From Cohnella fermenti (lineage in GTDB: Bacteria > Bacillota > Bacilli > Paenibacillales > Paenibacillaceae), in assembly GCF_004801405.1 (NCBI RefSeq), contig NZ_SSOB01000001.1, positions 389,775 to 453,774 of the forward strand: DNA of 64,000 nt, written 5' to 3'. The notes beneath the pieces were generated by a model that saw nothing but the letters and a program-made list of their open reading frames with translations, searched no databases and was not told the origin of the DNA. Within the stretch, counting starts at the first letter, position 1. Each line of letters starts with the position of its first letter. The translations under genes were made by a program, and so were the position numbers. This document shows, piece by piece, positions 63,494-64,000 of this stretch.

Positions 63494-63862
63494 ATTTCAA
63501 TCCACGCAGCCCGCGCGAGCTGCGACTACGGTCCAGCGGATCATCGACGACCTGGAGACATTTCAATCCACGCAGCCCGCGCGAGCTGCGACTCTGAGTG
63601 GTGGAATGACTACTTGCATGAGGCGGAATTTCAATCCACGCAGCCCGCGCGAACTGCGACCGCAGGAATGCAGGAGCAACATCCCGCAAGTAAACATTTC
63701 AATCCACGCAGCCCGCGCGAACTGCGACGCTCAAGGAGGAGATCGAGCTTGCCGAGCTGCAGATTTCAATCCACGCAGCCCGCGCAGGCTGCGACGAATT
63801 CAAGAACTGTTTGAAAGGAGGAACAACGTATTTCAATCCACGCAGCCCGCGCAGGCTGCGAC
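63494..63862 (-). CRISPR. CRISPR array G (6 repeats)
   Basis: Six repeats and five spacers with a changed stem: CACGCAGCCCGCGCGAGCTG in the first two, CGCGCGAACTG in the next two, CGCGCAGGCTG in the last two. The ATTTCAATC start and CGAC end are the same as in the other arrays. The orientation is presumed the same. The conserved leader found right of arrays A-F is not here. Confidence 0.92.
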
Positions 63863-63882
63863 TCGTTTTTCAGCCTGAATCC

Positions 63883-63936
63883 CCGCGATATTATAACGTG
63901 GATTTCGCAAAATCCGCGTAATATCGCGGTTTTTTG
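63883..63936 (+). terminator. Long hairpin with U run beside array G
   Basis: CCGCGATATTA pairs perfectly with TAATATCGCGG, and inside them CGTGGATTT pairs with AAATCCGCG (one mismatch). TTTTTTG follows. It looks like a strong rightward terminator, placed where other arrays have their leader. Confidence 0.65.
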
Positions 63937-63966
63937 CTATTTATGGCTTGCCAATCTTAGCCATTA

Positions 63967-63986
63967 CACGTTATAATTATAACGTG
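63967..63986. promoter_or_regulatory. Perfect 20-bp palindrome
   Basis: CACGTTATAATTATAACGTG is a perfect palindrome. Its half TTATAACGTGG also occurs in the hairpin at 63891-63901. A dimeric regulator site, or part of a promoter at the window edge, is possible; the target gene is outside. Confidence 0.5.
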
Positions 63987-64000
63987 GAATGGGGAGATCT

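Noticed and set aside
41541..63862. Cas9, Cas12, Cas13 or tracrRNA-type system
   Set aside because: No large single effector or anti-repeat RNA is seen; all effector genes are RAMPs or Cas10, so the system is class 1 type III.
1..64000. tRNA, rRNA, riboswitch and prophage genes
   Set aside because: I looked for cloverleaf ends, conserved rRNA segments, T-box or other riboswitch cores and phage structural genes and found nothing I could support.

Overview
The window looks like a chromosomal segment of a high-GC member of the Paenibacillaceae (Paenibacillus/Cohnella-like). The basis is the combination of LplB/YtcP-type sugar ABC permeases, large lipoprotein sugar-binding proteins, YesM/YesN-type two-component and AraC regulators, Firmicute-type ribosome binding sites, and secreted multi-domain polysaccharide-degrading proteins. 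This is inferred from gene types and composition; no rRNA or marker gene is present.

Region 1 (1-25.1 kb) is a carbohydrate-utilisation locus, partly decayed. It starts with a glycerol-kinase-like FGGY kinase. A broken DUF5060/DUF4038-type glycoside hydrolase follows, then a frameshifted IS1595-like transposase and a chimeric pseudogene joining a GH3 beginning to a GH78 end. The intact core comes next: two permeases, a binding lipoprotein, an AraC-type response regulator and its histidine kinase. Downstream are a 2007-residue secreted heparinase II/III-like protein, a BNR_4-type secreted protein (a family that includes ulvan lyases) and a DHA2-type MFS exporter with a clear promoter.

Region 2 (25.2-27.2 kb) is a 27-repeat CRISPR array with a leader on its right. 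Region 3 (27.4-40.6 kb) is a second sugar locus: membrane-bound AraC regulator, two permeases, binding lipoprotein, FAD oxidoreductase, a GH39-like multi-domain enzyme and an intact GH78 rhamnosidase. An IS200-type element ends it.

Region 4 (41.5-63.9 kb) is a defence island. Six more CRISPR arrays, all in the same orientation, surround a seven-gene operon: cas6, a predicted PD-(D/E)XK-like nuclease gene, an HD-less cas10, a Cas7-Cas5(Csx10)-Cas11-like fusion, a Cas7-Cas7 fusion, csx19 and a large insertion-bearing Cas7. This gene set matches the fused type III-D layout (called III-D2/III-Dv in cyanobacteria). No cas1, cas2 or CARF gene is visible. The repeats, about 116 in total, have type I-C character, vary between arrays with compensating stem changes, and are preceded by two leader subfamilies. 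Between the arrays lie a HEPN/MNT toxin-antitoxin pair, a duplicated small-protein/retropepsin module, a GIY-YIG protein, a GNAT acetyltransferase, a YfiT-like DinB protein, a DJ-1/PfpI protein and a P-loop kinase. Several of these are visibly more AT-rich than the sugar loci.

The most notable material is the fused type III-D operon with its embedded nuclease-like gene, together with the multi-array structure that shows array duplication and repeat covariation.
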